37,217 bases of DNA. Origin: JAJPKK01 sp035311445. GTDB lineage: Bacteria > Pseudomonadota > Alphaproteobacteria > Rhizobiales > Xanthobacteraceae. The notes below the pieces were generated by a model. The model did not search any database and had not been told where the DNA came from. It saw only the letters and a program-made list of their open reading frames with translations. The DNA lies in the NCBI GenBank assembly GCA_035311445.1, contig DATGCX010000119.1, forward strand, positions 1-37,217. Reading direction: 5' to 3'. Positions 14,931-23,063 of the stretch are shown piece after piece. The first letter of the stretch is position 1. Each line of letters begins with the position of its first letter. Made by a program: the position numbers and the translations under genes.

Positions 14931-15074
14931 CTTTCTTTCCCTATCAGCACTTGAGAGGGGGCCGTACGCTTCACCAGCGCGCGAACACCCCGCTTCTTTT
15001 CGCGCGGCCAGCCGCACACTGCGCGCAATCAGCTCGACTGTGTTGCGCCAGGCGAAAATCGAGCCTCGGCTTGG

Positions 15075-15124
15075 AGACCGCAATGTGGAGTAAATTTGGA
15101 AAGACCGCAATGTGGAGTAAATTT
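15075..15124. repeat. Pair of identical 23-bp units, period 27 bp
   Basis: Bases 15075-15097 and 15102-15124 are identical; each contains CCGCAATGTGGAGTAAATTT. The 4 bp between them are GGAA. They lie 145-194 bp upstream of the 90-residue protein start and may be regulatory or the result of local duplication. Confidence 0.8.
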
Positions 15125-15269
15125 CGCTGGGCCAAAAGCGTCGACGTGCCTAGAACGCAACGGCGGAAAAAGATTGAAAGTTGCGCCACAATACTGCGAT
15201 CGATAATCAAATTATCAAGACACCGAGCTTAGACGGTCCTGCGACAAACCACCTCCTCTTGCGGCGGGC

Positions 15270-15375
15270 AATTGCTTCGATATGTTACGGGTGGGATGCA
15301 GTGGGAACTTTCTTCAGCCCCCCAGCCCCAGTTCCCGCTCAGACCCTAAACCCCGCTTCGGCGGGGTTTAGTTTT
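15270..15375 (+). ncRNA. Candidate small RNA with two stem-loops
   Basis: A stem formed by 15300-15309 and 15330-15339 (10 pairs, one G-U) closes a 20-nt pyrimidine-rich loop containing CAGCCCCCCAGCCCC. Seven bases later there is an 11-bp stem with a TTCG loop and a T-tail at 15346-15375. A strong terminator with no coding gene before it, plus a second structured stem, is the form of a small RNA. The 5' end is not clear; a CCTCCTC word at 15252-15258, which could pair with ribosome binding sites, may belong to it. Confidence 0.4.
15346..15375 (+). terminator. Intrinsic terminator with TTCG tetraloop
   Basis: CTAAACCCCGC and GCGGGGTTTAG form a perfect 11-bp stem around TTCG, followed by TTTT. 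No protein gene precedes it in the plus direction for about 900 bp. Confidence 0.85.
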
Positions 15376-15902
15376 GGCGCTGATTCTTTACACAGTGCCT
15401 TCGTCTTCTCCACAGACATTCCGCCGCCCCGATCTTTGCCGTCCGATCGCTTCTTCGTGGATGGCGAGCGCTCTGTTCGCGGTCGCGGCTGCGGGGCGCG
15501 CAATCAATCGGGCACCACGACCGACATACCGACCGCATGTTAATTCATTAGTTCAAAATTGAGGCTTTGAGGTTCCTGGACGCCGGTGGCCACGTTGCGG
15601 TGGCGCAAATGATCGTCAGGACGTTAGCTCAATCGGTTCTACCCGTCTGTTACGAATTTGTGGAGCATCGCAACCATTTCTTAACCGGCCGCCTTCACCA
15701 TGCCGGCCAAGGGTTGGCGATCCCGATAACGCAATCAAATTTGCAGCCGAACTTATGGCGCAGGACTCGGCGAGCTCGGGAGACCGAGTGAATGACTGCT
15801 TGCCTACGCCTTGTGCACCGACCATGCGTGGGTAACAAAACGTGCGCCCACATCGAGCCGTTGTCCGCGCCAGCACCTCACCGTGTAACCGAGGAGTAAG
15901 AC

Positions 15903-16880
15903 ATGAAGAGCATATGGAATTCTCTGGCGGCCGGCGGTTGTCACGTTTTCGGTCTGGCCTTGCTTGTGCTGTCCGCTATGGCAGGCGGCTCGGCGGTCCG
16001 AGCTGCGGATCCGCCCATTCTGCAAAGCATCGTGTTCGATCCCATTGCGCAAATCGTATTACGCGTCGAGCAGCGGGTCGCCGATCTCCAAGCGGCATTC
16101 TCAACATTCGCGGAATCATTCACCTCAGAGCGTATTGTCGCGCAGCAGCTTTGCGTAGCCGATGACAGCGGGGCGCAGACCTGCATCAGCAAAACGCAGC
16201 TTGATGCCCTGCTCAGGAGCCCGGTGCAAATCAGTCAAGCGCCGGTACTCGACCGTGAGCTCGCGCTGCGGAATGAATCCGACACGTCGCACGTCGTGGC
16301 GACGGCCACGCCTCCGCTAATGGACGAGCCAGCTGCTGCTGAGGACAAGTCCACCGTTTCGATGCCCGAGGTTGCGGTTCCCGTTGCGGCAGCCATGCCC
16401 TCGGTCACGGATGAACCAATCGCTCTCGTGGGCGACTCCGCCGCTTCGATGCCCCAGATTGCGGTCCCGACGGCGACGGAGCAACCGATCGCAGCTGGCG
16501 GTGAAACCGGCACGCCTCCTCCAGCCACCGCGGCCGCGGGGCCGATGGAAACTGGTCAGCCAGCCGTCGACCGGCCCGCCGCGGCTTTCGCCGAATCCAT
16601 CGTTCCAACACCCGTCCCACCCACAGTTCAACCTTCGTCCGAGCATCTGGCTGCTACCACCGGCGAATCCGGCACGCTGATTCCCGCAGTTGCTGCCGCT
16701 GTGCCGCCGGCCGAGCCGGCCGAGACCATCGTTGTTGTGAACACAGCCGCAACCGTTGCCGCTCCAGAGCAACAGGAAAAGACTGGAGAAACAGCCACTG
16801 CCGATCCAATGATGGCCGATTCGCCGGTGCCGGATGCGGAACCCGTCCAAGGCTCACCGGCGCTCGACCGTCTGCAATGA
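15903..16880 (+). CDS. Secreted low-complexity Ala/Pro-rich repeat protein (325 aa)
   Basis: I do not recognise a named family. The start is fixed by GAGGAG shortly before the ATG at 15903. Residues 1-35 form a signal peptide (hydrophobic core VFGLALLVLSAMAGG, cleavage near VRA-AD). Residues 36-105 form a more ordered part with a helical stretch (QRVADLQAAFSTFAESF) and two cysteines in QLCVADDSGAQTCISKTQLD that may be disulfide bonded. From about residue 130 on the sequence is made of loose repeats of 24-29 residues, rich in Ala, Pro, Glu and Thr. Each is near the form (E/Q)P-x-A-x-x-G-(D/E)-(S/T) followed by P-x-(I/V)-A-V-P. The tail is acidic. It probably lies in the periplasm or at the cell surface, with the repeats acting as a flexible spacer. 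Confidence 0.6.
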   Translation: MKSIWNSLAAGGCHVFGLALLVLSAMAGGSAVRAADPPILQSIVFDPIAQIVLRVEQRVADLQAAFSTFAESFTSERIVAQQLCVADDSGAQTCISKTQLDALLRSPVQISQAPVLDRELALRNESDTSHVVATATPPLMDEPAAAEDKSTVSMPEVAVPVAAAMPSVTDEPIALVGDSAASMPQIAVPTATEQPIAAGGETGTPPPATAAAGPMETGQPAVDRPAAAFAESIVPTPVPPTVQPSSEHLAATTGESGTLIPAVAAAVPPAEPAETIVVVNTAATVAAPEQQEKTGETATADPMMADSPVPDAEPVQGSPALDRLQ

Positions 16881-17016
16881 TATCAGTCATCACATCAAGC
16901 CGCCAACGGGGTTGCCGGCCTTGGTGTAATGGTCTATCGGGGGCCCGGCCTTGATGACGAGGTCTCCGACGCATTCAGCCATTGGGGGGCGATGTCAGGA
17001 CGGGGGAGATCCCGAC

Positions 17017-17205
17017 ATGAAATGCATCGTCTGTAAAGAGGGCTATACGGCGCTCAGCACGGTCACTGTCACTTTGCAACGCGGCAACACCGTCGTGATC
17101 GTCCGCGATGCGCCTGCAGCCGTCTGCCAGAACTGCGGCGAATACTCCTTAGGAGACGCCGCGGCTGGCAAATTGTACCGCCAGGGCGTGGAAACGGTGA
17201 GATGA
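17017..17205 (+). CDS. YgiT/MqsA-type zinc-finger protein, antitoxin-like, without partner
   Basis: A 62-residue protein with two CxxC knuckles, CIVC near the start and CQNC in the middle. Between and after them lie the usual TVTVTLQRGNTVVIVRDAPA and GEYSLGD segments of the YgiT-type zinc-finger family. Such proteins are the zinc-binding domain of type II antitoxins and usually pair with a small toxin (MqsR or DUF4258) encoded just upstream. The start at 17017 is preceded by GGGGGAG. The 136 bp between the previous gene and this one hold no toxin frame, and the C-terminus is shorter than usual, lacking an XRE domain. It may be an orphan or a remnant of a lost pair. Confidence 0.7.
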   Translation: MKCIVCKEGYTALSTVTVTLQRGNTVVIVRDAPAAVCQNCGEYSLGDAAAGKLYRQGVETVR

Positions 17206-17356
17206 GATCTAGCGGCAGAACGCACCGTGCTGATTTTATCTCGCCGAAACTGGTCATGCAGCCTTCGGTGTGGCCGAATTACCTGTTGGGCAAAGGGCGC
17301 ACTCTTCGCGTGCCATGCCCAAGAGGCTCGGTTGTGATCGGCACGCGGAGCGTGTC

Positions 17357-17385
17357 AATGGGGCTGGCCAAACGCCGGCCCCGTT
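17357..17385. terminator. Hairpin between convergent genes
   Basis: Bases 17357-17368 pair with 17374-17385 (12 pairs, two of them G-U) around a 5-base loop. It sits between the zinc-finger gene (+) and the end of the MMPL exporter (-), so it could stop transcription from either side. It lacks a clear T-run on the plus strand. Confidence 0.4.
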
Positions 17386-17429
17386 GGCTTTGCCGCTAAG
17401 ACTACGTTTCCAGGCGACGGGAATCCGCC

Positions 17430-19778
17430 CTAGCGCGCGAGCCGGCGCAGGAACATGATGGTCGGCCGCAGGATCAAGAGGTCAGCGACAAGCGCCGAGA
17501 TCATCGCGAAGGCGCTCAGCCAGCCGAACAGTCTCAGTGACGGCAGGTCCGACAGAACTGTTGCGATGAGCCCGCATGCAAGCACGATGGACGTCAGGAT
17601 CAACGCCGGGCCTACCAGGATGGTGCCTCGCTCGACCGCCCCGCCCGGGTCTTCTCCCGGCCTTTCCTCTAGCCTGAGGCGGTTGAGGAAGTGGATCGTC
17701 GCGCTCAAGGCCAACCCGAACGACACCGTCAGGGCAACGATGCTGGCGAATTGCAGGCCGTCGCCCAGCATCCACAGGATGTCGCCGGACACCAAAACGG
17801 GGAAAATCCCCGGCGGGATGACGGCCAGGGCCACGACCCAAGATCGAAACGCGAGTCCGATGAAGGCTGCGACGAAAGCGATTTCAACCGTCAGGCCGAG
17901 ATTCAGTTTTGTTATCATGGTGGCGCTGTTGCGCGCCGCGATCGCCGAGAGGCCTGTCACCGAGATCCGGTAGCCGGGATACTTCGCCCGCACCGCAGCC
18001 AGGGAGTTATCGAGGCTCTCAACGACCGGGAGCAACTGACTTGCGTCCTTGTCGGGAATGCGGCCTGAGACCACCACCGCGGTCTGGTCGGCGGAGAGGA
18101 ACCGGCGCACCAGATAGGGAGGCAGGACGTCGATATATTGCTTGAGGGTCGCGACGTCGGATTTCCCCGCCTTCTCGGCGAGCCAGCGGCGCAGCGTCTC
18201 GATGGACCACACATTGCCGACGCCGGCCTGCTTTTCCAGGATGGTGTGGGCCTCCGCCATGACGGTGAGTGTCGTCTGATCATAGAGCGAGGCGCCCGGC
18301 GGAAATTCGATCAGAATGTCGAGCGGGTTGGCGCCGGTCAGCTTGGTGTCGAGCCGGCCGCTCGCCTCCACCGCCTTTTCCTTGTCGGGCACGAGATCGG
18401 CGAGGCGGTAGCGCGGCTGCAGGTTGACATAGAACAAGGCCAGCGTCGTGATCACCGCGACCGCGATGAGTGTGTAAAGCCCGGGCCGGCTCACCATGCG
18501 GTGGGCGATCCAGCCGCAGAACCAGCGCAGCATGTCAACGGCCAAGTCCGCCCCTTTGATCTTGGCTGCGAAGCTCGCCTCCTTGTGCACGAGCAGGACG
18601 CCGAGCAATGGGACAAGCATGAGCACCGCCGCCAGTGCGACCACGGTAGCAATGATGCCGGCCTCACCAAAGGTGCGGATCAAGTCCGAGTTGGCGAACA
18701 GCAGAGAGAAAAACGACAGTCCGGCCGTGGCGTGGGTGAGCACGCAGGCAGGCCCGGCGATAAGGATGGCCTCGCGGAAGGCTTCGTACTTGCTGCGGCC
18801 GGCGATCAGGCGGTCGCGGGCCAAATATGTAAGCTGCATGCTGTCGGAAAAGCTGATCACCATGATCAGCGGCGTCATCACGTTGAGGAAGATGTTGAGG
18901 CGGAAGTCGAGCCAGCCGAGCGTGCCGAGTGCCAGCAGGATGGCGGTCAGCGGCGGCCCAGCCGCAATCACCATGAACGACACACGACGGAAGAACGCTA
19001 TGGCGATCAGGCATCCCGCCACGAATCCCAGAGCGTTGTAGATCACCCGGTCCCGCTCCATGGCCTTGCGAATGTCGAGCTGCATCACCGGCACGCCCGA
19101 CAACTCGCCCTTGAGGTCGGTGCCCCCGAGATTTTCCGTCACAGTCTTGCGGATTTCGCTAACGATGTCCGACAGGCCGTTACCGGTCGCCGCCGCCGGA
19201 TCGAGCGCCAACACGATTAAGGCGAGTTCGCCATCCTCGGAAAGAAGCTTGCCGCGGATGATCTCGTTCGACATCACTTTTTGGACAAGCGCATCATAGC
19301 CCTTGCCCTCGGGCAGCGGCTCCGGGAACAACGGCTCCGGCAAATGGTCGCCCTCAGGCGGCTGTCGCGCCGAGAATAACGAGATGATGCCCCGGGTGCC
19401 GTCGATGAGCTGTAGCTCCGTCACCAGGTCGCGCAGTTTTTCGAGCGACTCCCGCTGCAGCAGGCTCTTGCCCTCGACCACCACCAGGACGTCGTATTCG
19501 CTCGACGGAAAGCGTTTGGTCACCTCCTCGTATTGCCTGAATTCCGGCGTGTCGGAGCGAAACAGCTGGCTTAGCGAGTCGTCAGCCTGGATGCGCATGA
19601 CGCCGAATGCTGCCAACGCTGCCAGGACAATGAACGTGATCACGCTTGGAATGGGAAAACGCAGCGGAATGAGGCCGAATCGCTCAATGCCGAGCGCGAG
19701 CCGAAACCGGCGCTTCTGTCCAGGCGGCGTCGCGTCGGTTGCATTTGCCATGGCTTGATCGGGTTGTTCGTGGCGCAC
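17430..19778 (-). CDS. MMPL/RND-superfamily exporter (782 aa)
   Basis: An integral membrane exporter of the MMPL branch of the RND superfamily, a group that moves lipids such as hopanoids or mycolates. It has two similar halves, each with one helix, a large periplasmic loop and a bundle of helices; the first helix is PSVITFIVLAALAAFGVM. The proton-relay type motif in the first half is VISFSDSMQLTYLARDR. In the second half the matching place reads VSFGLALSATIHFLNRLR. The start is the GTG at 19778, with GGAGG 5 nt upstream; an internal ATG at 19751 lacks a ribosome site. No adaptor or outer-membrane partner is adjacent and no hopanoid genes are seen, so the cargo is unknown. It is preceded by a composite REP-like element. 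Confidence 0.88.
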   Translation of the reverse strand: MRHEQPDQAMANATDATPPGQKRRFRLALGIERFGLIPLRFPIPSVITFIVLAALAAFGVMRIQADDSLSQLFRSDTPEFRQYEEVTKRFPSSEYDVLVVVEGKSLLQRESLEKLRDLVTELQLIDGTRGIISLFSARQPPEGDHLPEPLFPEPLPEGKGYDALVQKVMSNEIIRGKLLSEDGELALIVLALDPAAATGNGLSDIVSEIRKTVTENLGGTDLKGELSGVPVMQLDIRKAMERDRVIYNALGFVAGCLIAIAFFRRVSFMVIAAGPPLTAILLALGTLGWLDFRLNIFLNVMTPLIMVISFSDSMQLTYLARDRLIAGRSKYEAFREAILIAGPACVLTHATAGLSFFSLLFANSDLIRTFGEAGIIATVVALAAVLMLVPLLGVLLVHKEASFAAKIKGADLAVDMLRWFCGWIAHRMVSRPGLYTLIAVAVITTLALFYVNLQPRYRLADLVPDKEKAVEASGRLDTKLTGANPLDILIEFPPGASLYDQTTLTVMAEAHTILEKQAGVGNVWSIETLRRWLAEKAGKSDVATLKQYIDVLPPYLVRRFLSADQTAVVVSGRIPDKDASQLLPVVESLDNSLAAVRAKYPGYRISVTGLSAIAARNSATMITKLNLGLTVEIAFVAAFIGLAFRSWVVALAVIPPGIFPVLVSGDILWMLGDGLQFASIVALTVSFGLALSATIHFLNRLRLEERPGEDPGGAVERGTILVGPALILTSIVLACGLIATVLSDLPSLRLFGWLSAFAMISALVADLLILRPTIMFLRRLAR

Positions 19779-19845
19779 CTATGCCTCCACACTCGACAGA
19801 TGACGCAATTCCGCTGCAGACGATTTCGATCGATTGGAACCACGT

Positions 19846-19963
19846 GTAGGGTGGGCGAAGGCGCGCTCTTCGCGCGCCGTGCCCACCCCCTCCCTACCCT
19901 CTTCCGCCTGCGGGGGAGAATAGGGAGGGGGCAGGTCGGCACGCTTCGCTTTGCCCACCCTAC
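19846..19963. repeat. Composite REP-like palindrome upstream of the exporter
   Basis: The outer arms GTAGGGTGGGC (19846-19856) and GCCCACCCTAC (19953-19963) are perfect inverted copies. Inside are a GGCGCGC-TCTTC-GCGCGCC hairpin (19860-19878) and an imperfect inverted pair with CCCTCCCTA and TAGGGAGGGGG words. The word GTAGGGTGGG and its complement also occur in the palindrome inside nuoL. It lies in the 274-bp gap between the alpha/beta hydrolase stop and the exporter start. Confidence 0.65.
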
Positions 19964-20052
19964 GAAGACGGTCCCCTATGACCGAAATTCGCTCTAGGGC
20001 GTGAGCTGCGTTGCCGGCACCGCATAAACCATTGCCCATGATCGCGCGCGCC

Positions 20053-20970
20053 TTACCCACAATAGACCGGCTCCGGCTGGGAGAAGAAGCTCAGCAGGAT
20101 GTGCAAACAGAGCTCATAGTTTTTGCCCTGGAAGCTCGCGTGGGAAACGCCGGGCATGACTGCAAACTGCTTGTCCGGGTTGGGCAGCAACTTGAAGAAT
20201 TCGAGCAGATCATCGATGCTTGCAATACCGTCCCATTGGCCGCGCATGATGATGGTGGCGGATTTGATCTTGGTCGGGTCGACGACAGGCAGGTTCGCGC
20301 ACATGTCCACATAAGTACCGGTCGGAACCGAGTCGTCGAGCGCCAGGATTGCGTCGGCAAAGGCATCCACCACTTTTTCATCCGCTGAACCCGGATGATC
20401 GCGATTAAAGATCGAGTGCACAAAGGCGCGGTCGATCGGCCGACGGTTCGCGGCACGAAATTCCGCCAGCCGCTTCGAACGCTCGGCGAGCGTTGGGCTG
20501 CCCTTTCCGGTCCATACCATTGCGTCGAGGGCAAGCCGCGACACCATCTCGGGATGGTTCTGGGCAAACAACGCCGCGCGCAGCGCGCCGGACGAAATCC
20601 CGTAGACGAGCAACGGCTTGGGTCCGCGCAGCTGCTGGATATAACTGGCAGCGGCGAAGCAGTCCTCCGCCCCGAAAGCAATCGGGGCATTGTTATCGCG
20701 GGTCTTGGTGGAACGGCCATAGCCCTCCATATCGACTGACCATGTGTCGTAGCCATGCCGGGCGAAAAATTCCATTGCAGAGGAATCTGGCTGTCCAGGG
20801 ACATGGAGATCGAACGTCGGCTGCGACGCCATGGATGAGCCGTGAACGAACAGGATCGTGGCTTTTGCCCTCGCGGGATCGAAAGCGGGCTTGTTCCACA
20901 AGAACAGCTTCACGTCGCCCTTATTCGTCCAGTGCTCGGTGCCGGTCAGGGGCGGGGCCATTTCGTTCAT
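20053..20970 (-). CDS. Alpha/beta-fold hydrolase (305 aa)
   Basis: An alpha/beta hydrolase of unknown substrate. The start is the ATG at 20970, with AAAGG 9 nt upstream; the frame runs on to 21072 but without a ribosome site. An oxyanion-hole type segment FVHGSS (41-46) and strand-loop SVDMEGYGRS come first. The nucleophile Ser126 follows in the elbow YGISSGA, then the acid Asp247 in MRGQWDGIA and His277 in GVSHASF, giving a full triad. A helical lid (about 155-225) separates the two parts. There is no signal peptide, so it is cytoplasmic. It is divergent from the nuo operon, with 533 bp between the two starts, and the exporter lies downstream in the same direction. Confidence 0.82.
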   Translation of the reverse strand: MNEMAPPLTGTEHWTNKGDVKLFLWNKPAFDPARAKATILFVHGSSMASQPTFDLHVPGQPDSSAMEFFARHGYDTWSVDMEGYGRSTKTRDNNAPIAFGAEDCFAAASYIQQLRGPKPLLVYGISSGALRAALFAQNHPEMVSRLALDAMVWTGKGSPTLAERSKRLAEFRAANRRPIDRAFVHSIFNRDHPGSADEKVVDAFADAILALDDSVPTGTYVDMCANLPVVDPTKIKSATIIMRGQWDGIASIDDLLEFFKLLPNPDKQFAVMPGVSHASFQGKNYELCLHILLSFFSQPEPVYCG

Positions 20971-21503
20971 GAACGGGGCCTTTCTTGGCGTCACTATGTC
21001 GAGAACCCCGGCTGAAAAAGCCGATAATCCAAATGGGTTCAGCGAACCTTTATACAAGCGTGGCAGTAACACAAATTCACAGCTTTTTGCGCGATCCGGC
21101 CGCTAATGACCCGCGAACCCTGTTGGTTTCGCGGCGGCCGGTTCATCGATGACTTTCCGGCCATTCATGCGATGATGGGCTCACGACCCTGGTTTGACAT
21201 GCTTCGTTGCGGCAAATCTATGGCAATGAGGTCAACTTGCTCGGATGCGCGCAAAATCGGCCCCGAACTGGTCACGTTCGCGGAACCCGCCGCTCAACAA
21301 TGCAGCATGATCGATTTCGAGCTGCCGGTGGGCGATGCTATCAACATCGACTTGCCACCTATGGTGCACTGCGCTAAGCCTCCGATGTCCCCTGCGTGGA
21401 TCGAATCCGCCTTTTTTCACGGCGGTTTCGGCGGTGCCGGACCCGTTGGGTCGGGGGCCATTGCGCAGCTGTGGCGATATTACCGGCGCGCGGTGAGGTG
21501 ACG
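20971..21503. promoter_or_regulatory. Divergent control region for the hydrolase and the nuo operon
   Basis: This 533-bp gap separates two diverging genes and should hold both promoters. A TTGACA at 21194-21199 is followed after 17 bp by TCTATG and after 18 by CTATGG, a possible sigma-70 type promoter for nuo, with the -10 box poor. A 131-codon frame at 21106-21501 (+) has no family features, and its end runs into the nuoA ribosome site; I do not call it a gene. Confidence 0.35.
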
Positions 21504-21869
21504 ATGAATGCCTTGTTGCAGGAATACCTTCCTCTCGTCGTCTTCATAGGTGTTTCGCTGGCGATCGGACTCGCGCTCCTTGTCGCGCCCTTTATTGTTG
21601 CCTATCGACAGCCTGATCCGGAAAAACTGTCGGCCTATGAGTGCGGCTTCAATGCTTTCGATGACGCGCGTATGAAGTTCGATGTGCGATACTATCTTAT
21701 CGCGATCATCTTCATCATCTTCGATCTTGAAGTTGCGTTCCTTTTTCCCTGGGCGATTACGTTCGGCCAACTCGGCGTGTTCGGATTCTGGTCGATGATG
21801 GTTTTCCTTGCGGTTTTGACCGTTGGATTTATCTATGAGTGGAAGAAGGGAGCGCTCGAATGGGATTGA
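21504..21869 (+). CDS. nuoA: NADH-quinone oxidoreductase subunit A
   Basis: First gene of the complex I operon; a 121-residue membrane subunit near the quinone site. Three membrane helices are visible (LPLVVFIGVSLAIGLALLVAPFIV; YLIAIIFIIFDLEVAFLFPWA; GFWSMMVFLAVLTVGFIYEW). The loop between the first two, EKLSAYECGFNAFDDARMKFDVRYY, carries the conserved cysteine and acidic pattern of the family. The start at 21504 has GAGGTG just before it. The long open frame upstream to 21396 is not conserved in form. The end overlaps nuoB by 10 bases. Confidence 0.97.
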   Translation: MNALLQEYLPLVVFIGVSLAIGLALLVAPFIVAYRQPDPEKLSAYECGFNAFDDARMKFDVRYYLIAIIFIIFDLEVAFLFPWAITFGQLGVFGFWSMMVFLAVLTVGFIYEWKKGALEWD

Positions 21870-22432
21870 GCGAGCGAACCGTTGCTCCTGGCGCGACGGG
21901 ACTTCTCGATCCGCGCACCGGCCTGCCGGTAGGTTCGGACGACGCCTTTTATGTCGGCCTCAACAATGCACTGGCCGACAAGGGTTTCCTCCTCACCGCT
22001 GCTGATGACCTGATCGTATGGGCGCGCACCGGCTCGCTGATGTGGATGACCTTCGGGCTCGCTTGTTGTGCGGTCGAGATGATGCAGATGTCGATGCCAC
22101 GTTACGATGCGGAGCGGTTCGGCTTCGCGCCGCGGGCGTCGCCGCGCCAGTCCGACGTCATGATCGTGGCCGGCACCCTTACCAACAAGATGGCGCCGGC
22201 GCTGCGCAAGGTCTACGACCAGATGCCGGAGCCGCGCTACGTGATCTCCATGGGCTCATGCGCCAATGGCGGCGGTTATTATCACTATTCCTACGCAGTG
22301 GTACGCGGTTGCGACCGCATCGTGCCGGTAGACATCTACGTTCCGGGCTGTCCGCCCACCGCCGAGGCGCTGCTCTACGGTGTACTGCTCTTGCAAAAGA
22401 AGATTCGGCGCATCGGGACCATCGAGCGGTGA
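21860..22432 (+). CDS. nuoB: NADH-quinone oxidoreductase subunit B (cluster N2)
   Basis: A 189-residue peripheral-arm subunit that binds the last iron-sulfur cluster, N2, which gives electrons to quinone. The ligands are visible: Cys69 and Cys70 in FGLACCAVEMM, Cys134 in MGSCANGGGYYHYSY and Cys164 in YVPGCPPTAEAL. The start is the ATG at 21860 with GGGAG upstream, overlapping the nuoA end; the frame begins earlier at 21839 but without a better site. It is followed 4 nt later by nuoC. Confidence 0.98.
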   Translation: MGLSERTVAPGATGLLDPRTGLPVGSDDAFYVGLNNALADKGFLLTAADDLIVWARTGSLMWMTFGLACCAVEMMQMSMPRYDAERFGFAPRASPRQSDVMIVAGTLTNKMAPALRKVYDQMPEPRYVISMGSCANGGGYYHYSYAVVRGCDRIVPVDIYVPGCPPTAEALLYGVLLLQKKIRRIGTIER

Positions 22433-22436
22433 CAAC

Positions 22437-23063
22437 ATGACGAATGAGACGCTGGAATCCCTCGGCCAGGCCATTGCCGGGGCGCTTCCCGGGGCAGTCA
22501 CCGGCTACGTTGTGGTCAAAGGCGAGCTGACGATCACGGCCAATGCGGCTGAGATCGTGCGGGTGGCGATGTTCCTGCGCGACGATCCGGCGTGCGCATT
22601 TTCCTGCATTATCGACGTCACGGCGGTGGATTGGCCGCAGCGCGAGCGACGTTTCGATGTCGTTTATCACTTTCTGTCGCCGACCAAGAATCGGCGCGTC
22701 CGCGTCAAGATCGAGGTCGATGAAGCAACGCCGGTCGCCTCCCTTATCGATGTGTTGCCGGGTGTCAACTGGTTCGAGCGCGAGGTTTACGATCTCTACG
22801 GCGTGGTGTTCACCGGGCATCCGGACATGCGCCGCCTGCTCACCGACTACGGTTTCGAGGGCCATCCGCTGCGCAAGGATTTCCCGCTCACGGGTTTTGT
22901 CGAGGTACGGTGGGACGACGAGCTGAAGCGGGTGGTCTACAATCCGGTGAACCTGGCGCAGGAATTTCGCACATTCGATTTCCTCTCACCATGGGAGGGG
23001 CCGCACTATCCTCTGCCGGGCGATGAGAAGGCGGCCAACGGCTCCGGGAAGGCCGGCGCATGA
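22437..23063 (+). CDS. nuoC: NADH-quinone oxidoreductase subunit C (30 kDa)
   Basis: A 208-residue peripheral subunit that packs against NuoD and NuoB and helps form the quinone pocket region. The family signature is seen as EREVYDLYGVVFTGHP followed by RRLLTDYGFEGHPLRKDFP. NuoC and NuoD are separate genes here, unlike the fused form in E. coli, as is usual in alphaproteobacteria. The stop overlaps the nuoD start as ATGA. Confidence 0.97.
   Translation: MTNETLESLGQAIAGALPGAVTGYVVVKGELTITANAAEIVRVAMFLRDDPACAFSCIIDVTAVDWPQRERRFDVVYHFLSPTKNRRVRVKIEVDEATPVASLIDVLPGVNWFEREVYDLYGVVFTGHPDMRRLLTDYGFEGHPLRKDFPLTGFVEVRWDDELKRVVYNPVNLAQEFRTFDFLSPWEGPHYPLPGDEKAANGSGKAGA

Larger units (their letters stand above)
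14931..15902. other. Nearly 1-kb stretch with no protein gene
   Basis: I see no convincing coding region between the 90-residue protein and the secreted repeat protein. The stretch contains the 23-bp direct repeat at 15075-15124, a candidate small RNA with a strong terminator at 15270-15375, and AT-richer bases around 15540-15560. Several short frames exist on both strands, but none has a ribosome site with family features. Confidence 0.5.

Noticed and set aside
15615..15680. D-arm-like words (GTTAGCTCAATCGG) suggesting a tRNA
   Set aside because: No matching acceptor stem, anticodon arm or T-arm follows, so it is not a tRNA gene.
16881..17016. Toxin gene for the YgiT-type protein
   Set aside because: All frames in this gap are short and lack the DUF4258 or MqsR pattern.
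21106..21501. Plus-strand frame of 131 codons before nuoA
   Set aside because: No ribosome site or recognisable motif, and it runs into the nuoA ribosome site; more likely the 5' control region of the operon.
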